IMG/VR virus record: IMGVR_UViG_3300031951_001218
Coordinates: 1-23,492 of that record
DNA: 23,492 nt
Source: a virus
Strand: one strand, 5' to 3'
Positions within the stretch are counted from its first letter, which is position 1. The number at the start of each line of letters is the position of its first letter. The position numbers and the translations under genes are program-made. The notes under the pieces are model-generated. The model did not search any database and was not told the origin of the DNA. It worked only from the letters and a program-made list of their open reading frames with translations. Positions 13,226 to 21,951 of the stretch are shown piece after piece.

Positions 13226-14202
13226 CAACGAACCTTCCCGAACACTCGGTCAATCGTGTCAATCATCGACTGATACCTGTTTTGGGCATCAGCAGTTTTC
13301 TTCCATTCCGGCAACGTACGCAGATAGTTACCCCATTCCGTTGCGTTCATCAAACGGTTCTCTTTATTATCAGGGTCCTTATAGGTAAGGAGAGCCTTAT
13401 ATTTGTCTTGGGTAAAATCGACCTGCGAGGAATCCACCCCGAGAACCTGTGAGGCAATCGACTTGTAAGCCTGGACACCTGTCTCCAAATCGCCTGCATC
13501 CAACTGTGCAGCAACAGACGGGTAGAGGGCTTTGGCTTGGTTGCGGAAAGAGTCAGTGACCTGCTGGTCGCTCATTGTTCCCTTCAACACAGACTGGACA
13601 TACCCTTCAACCTGGTTGTCGGTGAGGTTCAACCCGTAGCGTTTTGCACGGTCACGGATAGCAGCAGCATCGGCACCAGCCTGCAACCCTGTCGCAGCAG
13701 CCTCCGGTTTGGCAGGTGTACCAGCCTGGGCGGGGGCACCAGCCACAATCGACTTGCCGATAGCGTCAGCAATCTTTGCGCTATCCCACTTGCCTTTCAG
13801 CGAGTCGGCAGCAATCTGCTTAATTGACTGGTCAGTTAGTTCGTAGCCTTCGTTCTTAGCGTTCGAGCGAACCAAATCTTCACGGGCAGCAACCGTGTCA
13901 AGATACGCCTGGTCCTTGACGGCGGTCCGAGTGACATACTCATACTCGCCCGCTCCCAGTCCCCGATACCAGTCGGTCGCCTGAATATCTTTCGTGATGT
14001 CCGCAGCCGGACTTTCCTGCACATACCCCTGACGGATGATGGCAGCGACAGCAGGGTTGGTGCGGTAAATCTCCAACAGACCCGGATACTGTTTCTCAAC
14101 AAACGCTTCCCATTCGCTTGACTTGACGAACTGGCGGCGACCCTTACGGGTCTCAAGGTTGGGCTTCTTTGGCGCAGGCGGGTTCTTCTTGCTTACAGCC
14201 AT
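13225..14202 (-). CDS. Head-operon virion-associated protein (325 aa)
   Basis: 325 aa from the ATG overlapping the upstream TGA by 1 nt; a GTG just before it would give a 4-nt overlap. The N-terminus is basic and Pro-rich ('KKNPPAPKKPNLETRKGRRQ'). Residues about 55-160 are helical with 'AAIIRQGYVQESPAAD' and 'DQAYLDTVAAREDLVRSNAK'. A Pro/Ala-rich linker near residues 145-165 leads to a second helical region. The C-terminus 'NATEWGNYLRTLPEWKKTAD' ending 'DRVFGKVR' recalls a motif I have seen at the ends of actinophage virion proteins ('LR..P.W..T..A...'). No catalytic signature. The coupled operon and similar helical neighbours suggest a capsid-internal or ejection role, which is inference. 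Confidence 0.66.
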   Translation of the reverse strand: MAVSKKNPPAPKKPNLETRKGRRQFVKSSEWEAFVEKQYPGLLEIYRTNPAVAAIIRQGYVQESPAADITKDIQATDWYRGLGAGEYEYVTRTAVKDQAYLDTVAAREDLVRSNAKNEGYELTDQSIKQIAADSLKGKWDSAKIADAIGKSIVAGAPAQAGTPAKPEAAATGLQAGADAAAIRDRAKRYGLNLTDNQVEGYVQSVLKGTMSDQQVTDSFRNQAKALYPSVAAQLDAGDLETGVQAYKSIASQVLGVDSSQVDFTQDKYKALLTYKDPDNKENRLMNATEWGNYLRTLPEWKKTADAQNRYQSMIDTIDRVFGKVR

Positions 14203-15008
14203 CACTTACCTGCCTTCAACATGGCGTCAATCGACCCAAAAATGCTACCCAGTTTACGGGTATCAACCTGCTCACCAAAATCTTTTTCAATACTAGAAGT
14301 CACAAACTGTTGCACACCAGGGGCTTCTTGTACGGCACCACCAGCAGCATAGGCTTTCTGTGCCGACAGTTCTTCCTGCTGGAACGCACGGGCGATACGT
14401 GCAGCCTGGTCGTCGGACAAGGTACGACCCAACAACTGTTGAGCGACAGAATCCACAATCGCCTTCACGTCATCCTCGTTTGTCAAACGGTATCTGGTGA
14501 CTGTGCCACCACCCAGTTTGACTCGGCGTTGAGCAATCAACTGTACCGCCTCAGCATCCGATACGCCTTCACGGTTGGCGACACCCAACACTTCACGGTA
14601 TGCGCTGAGGGTCGAGTTGTCTGCGACCCCCATTGTGAATTCGTTTCCGAGCAGACCGGCCTGGTTCATTTTCATCTGCCAGTTAGCGATATAGCCTCGG
14701 CTCATTGACCCTAGTTTGTCGATGTCTTCTGAGAAGTAGCGTGGTTCAATCTTCGGGATGTTTGGTACGAAAGGAACGCCCATACCTGACGCAATGCGGG
14801 CCTGCTGGCTGGGAGCCATGTAGCCCTCGTAGGTGCGGGTCCCGGTAGCGACCTCGGTGACACGTTGCCCTTCGACCCCGATTGCCTGCTCATACTTTTT
14901 GCCTTCGCTGACAACCCCCATTGGGGTGAAGGTTGCGCCACCTAGACCGCCAGTGGCGGGCTGCTGGGGTGGCGGTGTCGTTGTTGTGGTGGGTCCTGTT
15001 TCTGACAT
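14202..15008 (-). CDS. Head-operon virion-associated protein (268 aa)
   Basis: 268 aa. It overlaps the stop of the giant gene by 1 nt (TAATG). Residues 1-20 are a Thr/Pro/Gln-rich disordered tail. Residues about 90-240 are helical: 'RGYIANWQMKMNQAGLLGNE', 'YREVLGVANREGVSDAEAVQ' and 'VKAIVDSVAQQLLGRTLSDD' with 'QAARIARAFQQEELSAQKA'. The 'LGR-x-LSDDQ-x-x-x-x-x-x-x-F' piece resembles repeats in actinophage minor structural proteins. The C-terminus is 'LGSIFGSIDAMLKAGK'. It has no enzyme motif and is not recognised at family level. Probably a partner of the giant protein in the virion. Confidence 0.66.
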   Translation of the reverse strand: MSETGPTTTTTPPPQQPATGGLGGATFTPMGVVSEGKKYEQAIGVEGQRVTEVATGTRTYEGYMAPSQQARIASGMGVPFVPNIPKIEPRYFSEDIDKLGSMSRGYIANWQMKMNQAGLLGNEFTMGVADNSTLSAYREVLGVANREGVSDAEAVQLIAQRRVKLGGGTVTRYRLTNEDDVKAIVDSVAQQLLGRTLSDDQAARIARAFQQEELSAQKAYAAGGAVQEAPGVQQFVTSSIEKDFGEQVDTRKLGSIFGSIDAMLKAGK

Positions 15009-18000
15009 TACGGGGCCACCTCCACGGGCACCTTCAAATCCTTAGTGTCAAACTCTTTGACGAGGACATTATTCCACAACGAACCAAAGTCAGGGTTACG
15101 TTCAGCCATAGCGTTACCGGTGTCGAACAGGTATTGACGCAGACTGTACGACGCCTTCAAGGTTGTCCAGTTCCCCATGTTGATTTCCCCTGGGGCGAAG
15201 TCAATCATCTTTTGGATGGAGTCGGTACGAAGGTCCATGTATTCCTTGAGTGCTGGGCCTGCTGGCAAAGCCATCACCTGCGGGTCTTCAATCATCTTTT
15301 CGATGTCACGGATTTGGTTGAAGTTCTTTGTTTGTGCAGGGCCGACAGGTGTCAAACGGTTCCAGTTAGGGAATCGTTGCAACACTTCATATTCGACCTG
15401 TGCTCTGAACTGTGAAGCCTGATTCGTATTAGACCATTCTTCTGGAATACTGGCTACCTGGTTGTCGTACCACAGGTCAGCCAAAAGGTTCTCGGCTTCC
15501 TGCACGGACGTAACAGGGTCCTTAGGTGTGCGCTGGCCGATAAGGGACTGCTGGATGAAGATACGGTTGTTGTACTCGCCGTCCTGCGGACCGAGATAGC
15601 CACCAGCAAACGGGTACTTTTCCAACAGGCCCTCGTTCTCGAACACCCAGTTCTGGTATTCCTTTGTCGGTTGCAAACCGGGGATGTTGCTCTTGGAGCC
15701 TGAACCGAAGAACGACCAAAGTCCGAGACCGTAACGGTCAAGGAGAATGTTGACAGCCTGGGTCAATGTGCCGCCTTTAGCGAACACTTCGTTTTCTGTT
15801 TTGCGGATGTCGTCTAGGAGGACACCTTGCAAGATTTTACCCTTGTCTGTCTGAGCGTAATACTGGGTGAGGGAGGCTGCTGGAAGGAACGCTCTCGCCC
15901 ACGAACGGACAATGGAGAAGTTGTTTGACAGGTTTTCTGCGTCTTCAAGAAGACGCTTCCGGCCTTCTTCCCCAGGCGGGTACTTGTCGATGTCTGCTGA
16001 CAGTTGCCGCATAATGGGAATGAGCGAAGCCTTCTTGGTTTTTTCTGCGATGGGTCCTGCGGCTTTTTCCAGCAGGTTCCAGAAAGTGTCGCCTTGGGGT
16101 AGTACTTGGCGTCCTGCACCGGCACCGCCCTGAGCAAAGAGTTGGATGAACTGCGGGATGAAATAGTCTCGGGGGTCAAGACTGCTATCGCCGGTAGCGA
16201 ACGGGAACAATGTTGTTTTGAGGTTCGCCCACGTTTTTGATTGCGGCTTCCACGACGAGGCAGCAATCGTGATGACCGGCGAGAACCCTGGTGCGACAGA
16301 ACCAACCAGCGAAAGGTTGCGGGTTGGGATAGTCAACTGTGCATCTCCGCCCATCAACTTGTACACCCAGTTCGAGAACGGGACCGTAATGACCTGCTTG
16401 TTAGTTGTCGGGTCATTATGCAGAACATAGTTGTCTTCCTGCGAGAACGGTTCACGGAACTCTTTCAGTTCACGAGTCAACACGTCAACAGCATGAAGGT
16501 TACGTGGCGACTTCATCAACTTCAGCCACGTCTGCCACTGCTCACGATAGGCATCGAAGAACATGAACAGGATTTGGTGGCGTGAACCAAAGTACGACCG
16601 GTTGTTTTGTGCGTTGAACAGCAAGCCGTCTGTGACTTCACGAGCGTAGTCTGATGCAACTGCTTCGGCCTCGTCACGGGTCAGGGTGCCTTTTGCTTGG
16701 CGGGCACGGTCAATGGAATCGTTTACCGAGTCGTTGATGTAGTCAGGGATTTTGCCTTTGGTGTCGTCCACGAGTTTGACAAGTTCGTCTGCGTCCATGA
16801 CTGGTGCCAGTTCACGGATACGCTGCCAGAACGCCTGTTGCCACAGCGGGTTGCGGGCAAGAGCCGCAGACGTTTTTGTGTATGCCCCGAACGATGAGTA
16901 CATCCAGTTGGCGTTACGTGTTGCTTTGGCGTTTGTGCGAACATCGGGGTAGTACGGCACCTGGTCTGGAGCGTCAGCCCAATCCAGCAACTTTTCTCGA
17001 ACCAAACCTTTCAGTTCGTTTGTTGCTTCGTACACTCGGTCGGCTTTCTGCAACATCACAGATACACCGTCAAGTGTTCCTTCAGCGAGAACATCCAGAA
17101 TGTCTGGTTGCAGCCCGGTGCGTTGGGTAATGTCCAAACGGATTTCGTTTACACGGGACCGTGCAGCCTCAATGGTGTTCCAATCCCAGTTCGGTTTGAC
17201 ACGGAAAACGTTCTTTGTGTATTCGTCGTAGACGCTGCGCAGTGGGCCGTCGAACAAATCTTGTGCAACCTTTTCGAGTGCTGCGGGGTCGCCTGTCTTC
17301 AAGGCTTTGGCGATGGCACGATAATCTTCGTTTACGGTCATTTCAGCAATGTCACGAGCCTGAGCCGTAACCCACCTACTACGCATACCCTTTTCTTTTT
17401 TGCTGATATTGGCAGGGTCACCAACACGACGGGTGACAACCTGCTGCACCTGCGACCGTTCCATATAGTTCTTCAATGTGCCAGGGTCATAGGTGTTTTC
17501 GACGTAACCCTTGACGTTGTTAGACAATGCTCGTTGTGCGGACGGAAGGCTGTCGTTGATAACGGTGTTCAGTTCGTCAATCTGCGCTTGAAGTTCATCA
17601 GCCGTACCGTATTTCTTTTCGAATCGTTTGATGCGGGCTGCTGTTTTGCCTGTCGTGTCTGAGGCTAGGGCAGCGTATTCGAACTGGAGGTCAACAAGTT
17701 TTGCTCGCAAAGTAGCGGCCTTCTTGCTGTCCATGATGATGTTGCCAAACGTGTCATAGTTCAAATGGCCACTGTAAATCTGTGCAACATACTGGCCGAG
17801 GTTGTCGAACTGGCCGGAGAAAGCGATGCGCAGCATTTCTTCTGGGACAACTCGCATGATGTAGCGGATAGGTAGTGGTGCTCCGAGGGCTGCTGGTTTT
17901 GCCAGGTCACGGATAACTGTTTCGATTCCACGAGCCAATGCACGTTCAGCCTTGATTGCTTTGGCAACTGATGGGTTGCCTGCCGTAATTTTGCGGATTG

Positions 18001-21000
18001 CACGGACAAGTGGGTTGAGGTCTCGAATCAACTCGTCCAACACGGCAGGGTCAGTCATGTATCCGCCACCAGAAAGCAACTGGGTGATACGCAACGGGCC
18101 GTCACCTTCATCGAACCATTCGATAGGGATATCGTCTGCAAGGTCTTCAAGCGTCCAACGGGTAACTTCGCTACCCTTGCCACGGTAAGAGGTGAACCGT
18201 TTGATTTCTTCTTTAGTCCACCCGGCCTTCTGCATACGGCCAGTCAACGCTTTCTCGTTTGCAGCCTCGAAGAAATTGTCCCAATCCTTAGACGAATTGG
18301 TTTCCAAAGCATCAAACAGTTTCTTGAGAACGGCGTCACGTTCAGCACCACGCACACCGGACACCTGGAGCACACGGTCTGCTCGCTGCAAAGCGACAGC
18401 CGGGTCGTCGAACGGGATGTAGGTGGAGTCGGGCATCATTGCCGTCTGGCGGGAGTATCGGTCAATGTTTTGTTTGACCATGTAACCGGTGTCGGATGCC
18501 CAGTTACGCCACCCAGAGTTCGGGAGGTTACGCATGTTTTTGGCTGGGTCACCAGAGAAAACGGCATCCTGAAGAACTTTAAACACTTGGTCTGGTGTGG
18601 TCGCTTTAGCAAGGTCGATTGCTGCGAGCGGCGACTTGCCTTTAAGGAAGTTGCGCCAAATGTTGACGGGGTTTGATTCGTCTGCGAGGGCTTGGAGTGT
18701 TTTGCGTCCGGCATTGGTGTGGCGCATCATGTTGAGGTTGTTGGGTTCGAAGGTTCGTGGTGCTTCGTCCATCAGCCCGAACGCTTGCCTGTAACCGTTT
18801 TCGGTTTCACGCAACGTCTGGATTTCTTCTGCCCGGATACGGTATTTGTCGGCTGTGTCTAGTGCATTGACAGCCTGGTTGACCGGAAACTTTTCGCCAG
18901 AAAGAATGTCTGTGTAGTCCATTTTGCTAGGTTTCCAGACGACTGTTGCTGTATGTTCGCCAGCACCGCCAATGCGTAGGCCACCCGCATACGACATGCC
19001 ATCGAAACCAGCATTAACCAATGCTTTTTGCACAGCAGAAGTTTCGATAGACATAGGCGAACCATAGAAATCTGTCGTGTACATTCGCTGACCAAGGAAC
19101 GACCTTGTTGCGATATCGTTTATATCGGTTTCGAGAAGCGCTTTAACATATTTGTTATCGGTCAATGGGGCAACCATGTTAGCCAACATCTCGCCCATAA
19201 CGGCTTGTCCAACATAACCTTTTGTTTCCAAATCGCTGGCAAGAAGATCAAGCAAAATTGACTGAGCGTTCGCTTCTCCAGAACCCACGTCAGTGAGGAA
19301 CATATGGACATCGACTAATGGTTTGGTGTAGTCGTCTACCGCACTAGACAGTTGACGGCCTGTTCTTGGCACGTTGAGAGAACGGACGACATTGAAATTA
19401 TCCGCAAAGGACCTATCAGGTGATAGGCGTCCAAGGTCACGACGGCGCTCAAGAGACTGAAAAAAATGTTCGGTGAGTTTTGGTAGCAGTTCTCTTATGG
19501 TGGAGTCAGTGAAGTTGTAACGGACTTTTAGCCATTCAGCGAATTGTGGAAACCTTTCAACGACTCGTTGTTTCGCACGGGCAACCTCATCAAACAACAT
19601 GGGGATATCTGAAGGAGAAACTTGACCGGCTGTATATCTATTAATCCAATCAGTGAATTGTTCAATAGTGTTTGTCGGCCCATCAAAAAATTCTGGTGTA
19701 AAACCAAACATGTCTTGATACAAGATTGTTTGGTCAACGTTTGGGATAGAGCCGATTACACCACCGGAAATTTCTCGTTGCCGTTTGAATTCTGTTTCAA
19801 GTACATCGAAGGCGGGATTGCCGGGTCCTAGAATTTGTTCGCCGTCGATAACGTTTAGTTTTGATTTGTCGAATTTCCAAACACCAGCAGCCCCCCGGTT
19901 AATGCCAGTGTTGCCATAAAAAGCACCTTCGGGAAGAATTTCTTGAATTGACGCCTGGATATTCGGGTCTATGTCATCCCAACTAAGGGCATCTGGGACG
20001 TTATAACCTTTTGTACTTGCGACAATTGCCTGGTCGGTGACGTAAAGACCTTCGCCAAAAAGGTTTGCGGTATTAGGCAAAAATGCTGGGTCGTCAACGT
20101 CAACAAACGTTGAGACTTCCTTGCCGTCAAAGAAACTCTTGTCGCCCGAATACACAACATTCTCGTGACGGGTAAAGACGCCCTTGGCGATAGCGTTCTG
20201 GCGTTCTGTGTCAGTCAACAGTTCGGCAACCTTGACATCCATAGCGTTTTCGGTGGCGATACGCATGGCTTCTTCAAACTTGCCTGCTTTGCGGGCAGCA
20301 ACATAATCGGTAGCAACCTTGGCAGTAACACCAAAACGCTTAGCAAGAGCAACCTCAGGTGCAAAGTAAGCAGATGGGTCTACACCGATGCGGACACCAA
20401 GGTCATAGAGGTCGGAAGCAAACTGGTAGACTTCAGAGTCACGGCTCGTCAACTTGGCGTCTACAAGGAATTCTCCAGCCAACATGCCCTGGTTGAACGT
20501 CTGCTCATAGAACAAACGTTGCTGCGGGTCGTAGATGGTGCGAGGGTCAATACCGGCTGCTTCACCAACCGTGCCAATGTATTCACGCCAGTTTTCTTGG
20601 GCACGTTCACCAGTCTTACCCTGAACAAAGAACCCGCCTCCGACATCAAGGTTGCCGTTAGCAATATCGTTCGTGACCTGAACAAGCGTGGTGGACTGGT
20701 ATGCGCCTTCGATATTGGACCAAATTTTGCGTGGGTCCAAAGCCATCTGGAAACGTTCCCAAGCATTACCATCCGATAGGCCCGCTGCCCAAGCGTCACG
20801 CAGAGTGGCAGAAGTCAGGTTGTAAGTAAATTCGCCAGCAGACAACAACGGAAGGCTGGCAGTCTTAGTAAAACCTCGAACACCCTTAGCAACAAATTCA
20901 AGTTGGTCTGGTGCCATCAAACTAATAGCCGCACCCGCATAATGGAAGGGGATACCGACAGCAGAAAAAACTGTTGCTACACCCTCACCGACGCTACGAG

Positions 21001-21574
21001 GAGTTTGGAAAGATGACGGTCCTTGTAGACCACGAAACTCCAACGCTTTATCCGCAGTAGAAGTAATGTCCACAACGGGTACACGTTCTTCGAGAGCCTT
21101 ACGGCGTTCTTCTTGAGCCTTAATTTCTTCGGCTGTACGCTTACGCAAACCAGTTGGCTGCTGGCCGACAGCAGTAATAGCAGCAGTAGGAGCACCAGCA
21201 ACAGTCAACGTAACCGGTTTGCCGGTACGAGGGTCAGTAACCGTAACAACCTGGCCAGGTTTAGCGTTAACAAACTCAGACCAGTTCGACGCCTGCTCTT
21301 TATTCTTGTCAATAGCCTGCTGAGGAACAACACCCTGCTTCAACAACTGCGTCTGCAAATTCGTGTACAGGTCATCAACACCAGAAATGCCTGCAACAGC
21401 AGCAGACGCAATCAACTCCGGGCTAGCAAACCTGCCGAGCGTGTACGCTTTACCGAACTGTGCAGCCAACTCTGGTGTAATCGTCGCCGCAATATCCCGC
21501 TTGCGGGAATCTTTCAACACCTGCCTGTTTTCTGCGCCTTCAAGTTGCTTGAGGTCGAAGAATGTTCTGGTCAT
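15008..21574 (-). CDS. Giant virion protein (2188 aa) with ADP-ribosyltransferase-like module
   Basis: 2188 aa, the longest gene in the window and uninterrupted. It overlaps the upstream stop by 4 nt (ATGA). Residues about 145-165 are a coiled coil ('AEEIKAQEERRKALEER'). Residues about 200-225 hold a hydrophobic stretch ('VFSAVGIPFHYAGAAISLMA') that could contact a membrane. Residues about 472-891 resemble a mono-ADP-ribosyltransferase fold (separate entry). Residues about 1290-1350 are another helical/coiled-coil region, and residues near 1670 are aromatic-rich ('ILFMFFDAYREQWQTWLKLM'). No lysozyme or polymerase motif is seen. Position between portal and capsid genes fits an internal or ejection protein of a short-tailed phage; a very large polyvalent protein of unknown role is the safer label. 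Confidence 0.82.
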   Translation of the reverse strand: MTRTFFDLKQLEGAENRQVLKDSRKRDIAATITPELAAQFGKAYTLGRFASPELIASAAVAGISGVDDLYTNLQTQLLKQGVVPQQAIDKNKEQASNWSEFVNAKPGQVVTVTDPRTGKPVTLTVAGAPTAAITAVGQQPTGLRKRTAEEIKAQEERRKALEERVPVVDITSTADKALEFRGLQGPSSFQTPRSVGEGVATVFSAVGIPFHYAGAAISLMAPDQLEFVAKGVRGFTKTASLPLLSAGEFTYNLTSATLRDAWAAGLSDGNAWERFQMALDPRKIWSNIEGAYQSTTLVQVTNDIANGNLDVGGGFFVQGKTGERAQENWREYIGTVGEAAGIDPRTIYDPQQRLFYEQTFNQGMLAGEFLVDAKLTSRDSEVYQFASDLYDLGVRIGVDPSAYFAPEVALAKRFGVTAKVATDYVAARKAGKFEEAMRIATENAMDVKVAELLTDTERQNAIAKGVFTRHENVVYSGDKSFFDGKEVSTFVDVDDPAFLPNTANLFGEGLYVTDQAIVASTKGYNVPDALSWDDIDPNIQASIQEILPEGAFYGNTGINRGAAGVWKFDKSKLNVIDGEQILGPGNPAFDVLETEFKRQREISGGVIGSIPNVDQTILYQDMFGFTPEFFDGPTNTIEQFTDWINRYTAGQVSPSDIPMLFDEVARAKQRVVERFPQFAEWLKVRYNFTDSTIRELLPKLTEHFFQSLERRRDLGRLSPDRSFADNFNVVRSLNVPRTGRQLSSAVDDYTKPLVDVHMFLTDVGSGEANAQSILLDLLASDLETKGYVGQAVMGEMLANMVAPLTDNKYVKALLETDINDIATRSFLGQRMYTTDFYGSPMSIETSAVQKALVNAGFDGMSYAGGLRIGGAGEHTATVVWKPSKMDYTDILSGEKFPVNQAVNALDTADKYRIRAEEIQTLRETENGYRQAFGLMDEAPRTFEPNNLNMMRHTNAGRKTLQALADESNPVNIWRNFLKGKSPLAAIDLAKATTPDQVFKVLQDAVFSGDPAKNMRNLPNSGWRNWASDTGYMVKQNIDRYSRQTAMMPDSTYIPFDDPAVALQRADRVLQVSGVRGAERDAVLKKLFDALETNSSKDWDNFFEAANEKALTGRMQKAGWTKEEIKRFTSYRGKGSEVTRWTLEDLADDIPIEWFDEGDGPLRITQLLSGGGYMTDPAVLDELIRDLNPLVRAIRKITAGNPSVAKAIKAERALARGIETVIRDLAKPAALGAPLPIRYIMRVVPEEMLRIAFSGQFDNLGQYVAQIYSGHLNYDTFGNIIMDSKKAATLRAKLVDLQFEYAALASDTTGKTAARIKRFEKKYGTADELQAQIDELNTVINDSLPSAQRALSNNVKGYVENTYDPGTLKNYMERSQVQQVVTRRVGDPANISKKEKGMRSRWVTAQARDIAEMTVNEDYRAIAKALKTGDPAALEKVAQDLFDGPLRSVYDEYTKNVFRVKPNWDWNTIEAARSRVNEIRLDITQRTGLQPDILDVLAEGTLDGVSVMLQKADRVYEATNELKGLVREKLLDWADAPDQVPYYPDVRTNAKATRNANWMYSSFGAYTKTSAALARNPLWQQAFWQRIRELAPVMDADELVKLVDDTKGKIPDYINDSVNDSIDRARQAKGTLTRDEAEAVASDYAREVTDGLLFNAQNNRSYFGSRHQILFMFFDAYREQWQTWLKLMKSPRNLHAVDVLTRELKEFREPFSQEDNYVLHNDPTTNKQVITVPFSNWVYKLMGGDAQLTIPTRNLSLVGSVAPGFSPVITIAASSWKPQSKTWANLKTTLFPFATGDSSLDPRDYFIPQFIQLFAQGGAGAGRQVLPQGDTFWNLLEKAAGPIAEKTKKASLIPIMRQLSADIDKYPPGEEGRKRLLEDAENLSNNFSIVRSWARAFLPAASLTQYYAQTDKGKILQGVLLDDIRKTENEVFAKGGTLTQAVNILLDRYGLGLWSFFGSGSKSNIPGLQPTKEYQNWVFENEGLLEKYPFAGGYLGPQDGEYNNRIFIQQSLIGQRTPKDPVTSVQEAENLLADLWYDNQVASIPEEWSNTNQASQFRAQVEYEVLQRFPNWNRLTPVGPAQTKNFNQIRDIEKMIEDPQVMALPAGPALKEYMDLRTDSIQKMIDFAPGEINMGNWTTLKASYSLRQYLFDTGNAMAERNPDFGSLWNNVLVKEFDTKDLKVPVEVAP
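18900..20160 (-). other. ADP-ribosyltransferase-like module (residues ~472-891 of the giant protein)
   Basis: Motifs in order: a first strand 'NVVYSGDKSFF' (Y475), the turn-strand 'LFGEGLYVTDQAIVAS' (G507-D513, Y511) followed by 'KGY', a strand 'AGVWKFDKSKLNVID', a spacer of roughly 250-300 residues, then 'AGFDGMSYAGG' (D858-G859) and 'GEHTATVVWKPSKM' (E873). The G-x-G-x-Y-x-T/A-D, A-x-x-Y, G-[YF]-D-G and final V-x-W/F-x-P-S pattern is that of ART-like domains. The usual catalytic His or Arg of the first strand is not at its expected place (Y-S-G instead of Y-H-G), so activity is uncertain. Hand-counted G+C is about 46% here (575 of 1260 at 18901-20160), against 52.5% and 54% in the adjoining 240-bp flanks. 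Confidence 0.6.
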
Positions 21575-21951
21575 TGGCCTTCCAGCATGATAAGAAGTTG
21601 AATAAGGTTAGGGTTCGGGTATTGTGCTGCGGCCATACGGACACGCTGAATAAGGTCATCACGAGAACCGACACCAACCTGGCCTGGTGCCGCCAACACT
21701 TCGGGGCCTGGGCCTTCACCAAAGTTCATACCGGCAGTAATCGGTTCGCTCGGTCGCTCGGTCATCCGGTCCAACCCGCCCATCGAACCGGGTGCAGGGA
21801 CCTGCTCGGCGGGTGAACCACCCATCGGAACCGCTGCCTGTGACCGCATCTGCTCAGTAGCAGAACCATACGTCTGGCCTGTAGCAGCCATCTTCCGCAT
21901 CTTGTTAGCAGGGTTATTCAAATCTGTCCTATTGCCGTATGCCTGTGCCAT
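21571..21951 (-). CDS. Portal-adjacent conserved small protein (126 aa)
   Basis: 126 aa, starting directly after the portal stop (TAA then ATG, no gap) and overlapping the giant gene by 4 nt. The N-terminus has 'NPANKMRKMAATGQTYGS' and 'QMRSQAAVPMGGSP'; the middle is Pro/Gly-rich ('SEPITAGMNFGEGPGPEVL'). The C-terminus 'DLIQRVRMAAAQYPNPNLIQ' followed by 'LLIMLEGQ' is helical. The 'PV/I-T-x-G...G-x-G-P-E-x-L' and 'YP-x-P-x-L...LL' landmarks match, from memory, small proteins next to portals in actinobacterial phages. Function unknown; it may join the portal or the packaging machinery. The Pro/Gly-rich middle looks unstructured. Confidence 0.76.
   Translation of the reverse strand: MAQAYGNRTDLNNPANKMRKMAATGQTYGSATEQMRSQAAVPMGGSPAEQVPAPGSMGGLDRMTERPSEPITAGMNFGEGPGPEVLAAPGQVGVGSRDDLIQRVRMAAAQYPNPNLIQLLIMLEGQ

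Noticed and set aside
15008-21574. Giant protein as an N4-type virion RNA polymerase
   Set aside because: No motif A/B/C pattern of T7-like polymerases (such as R-x3-K-x6-7-YG) was found by reading the sequence.
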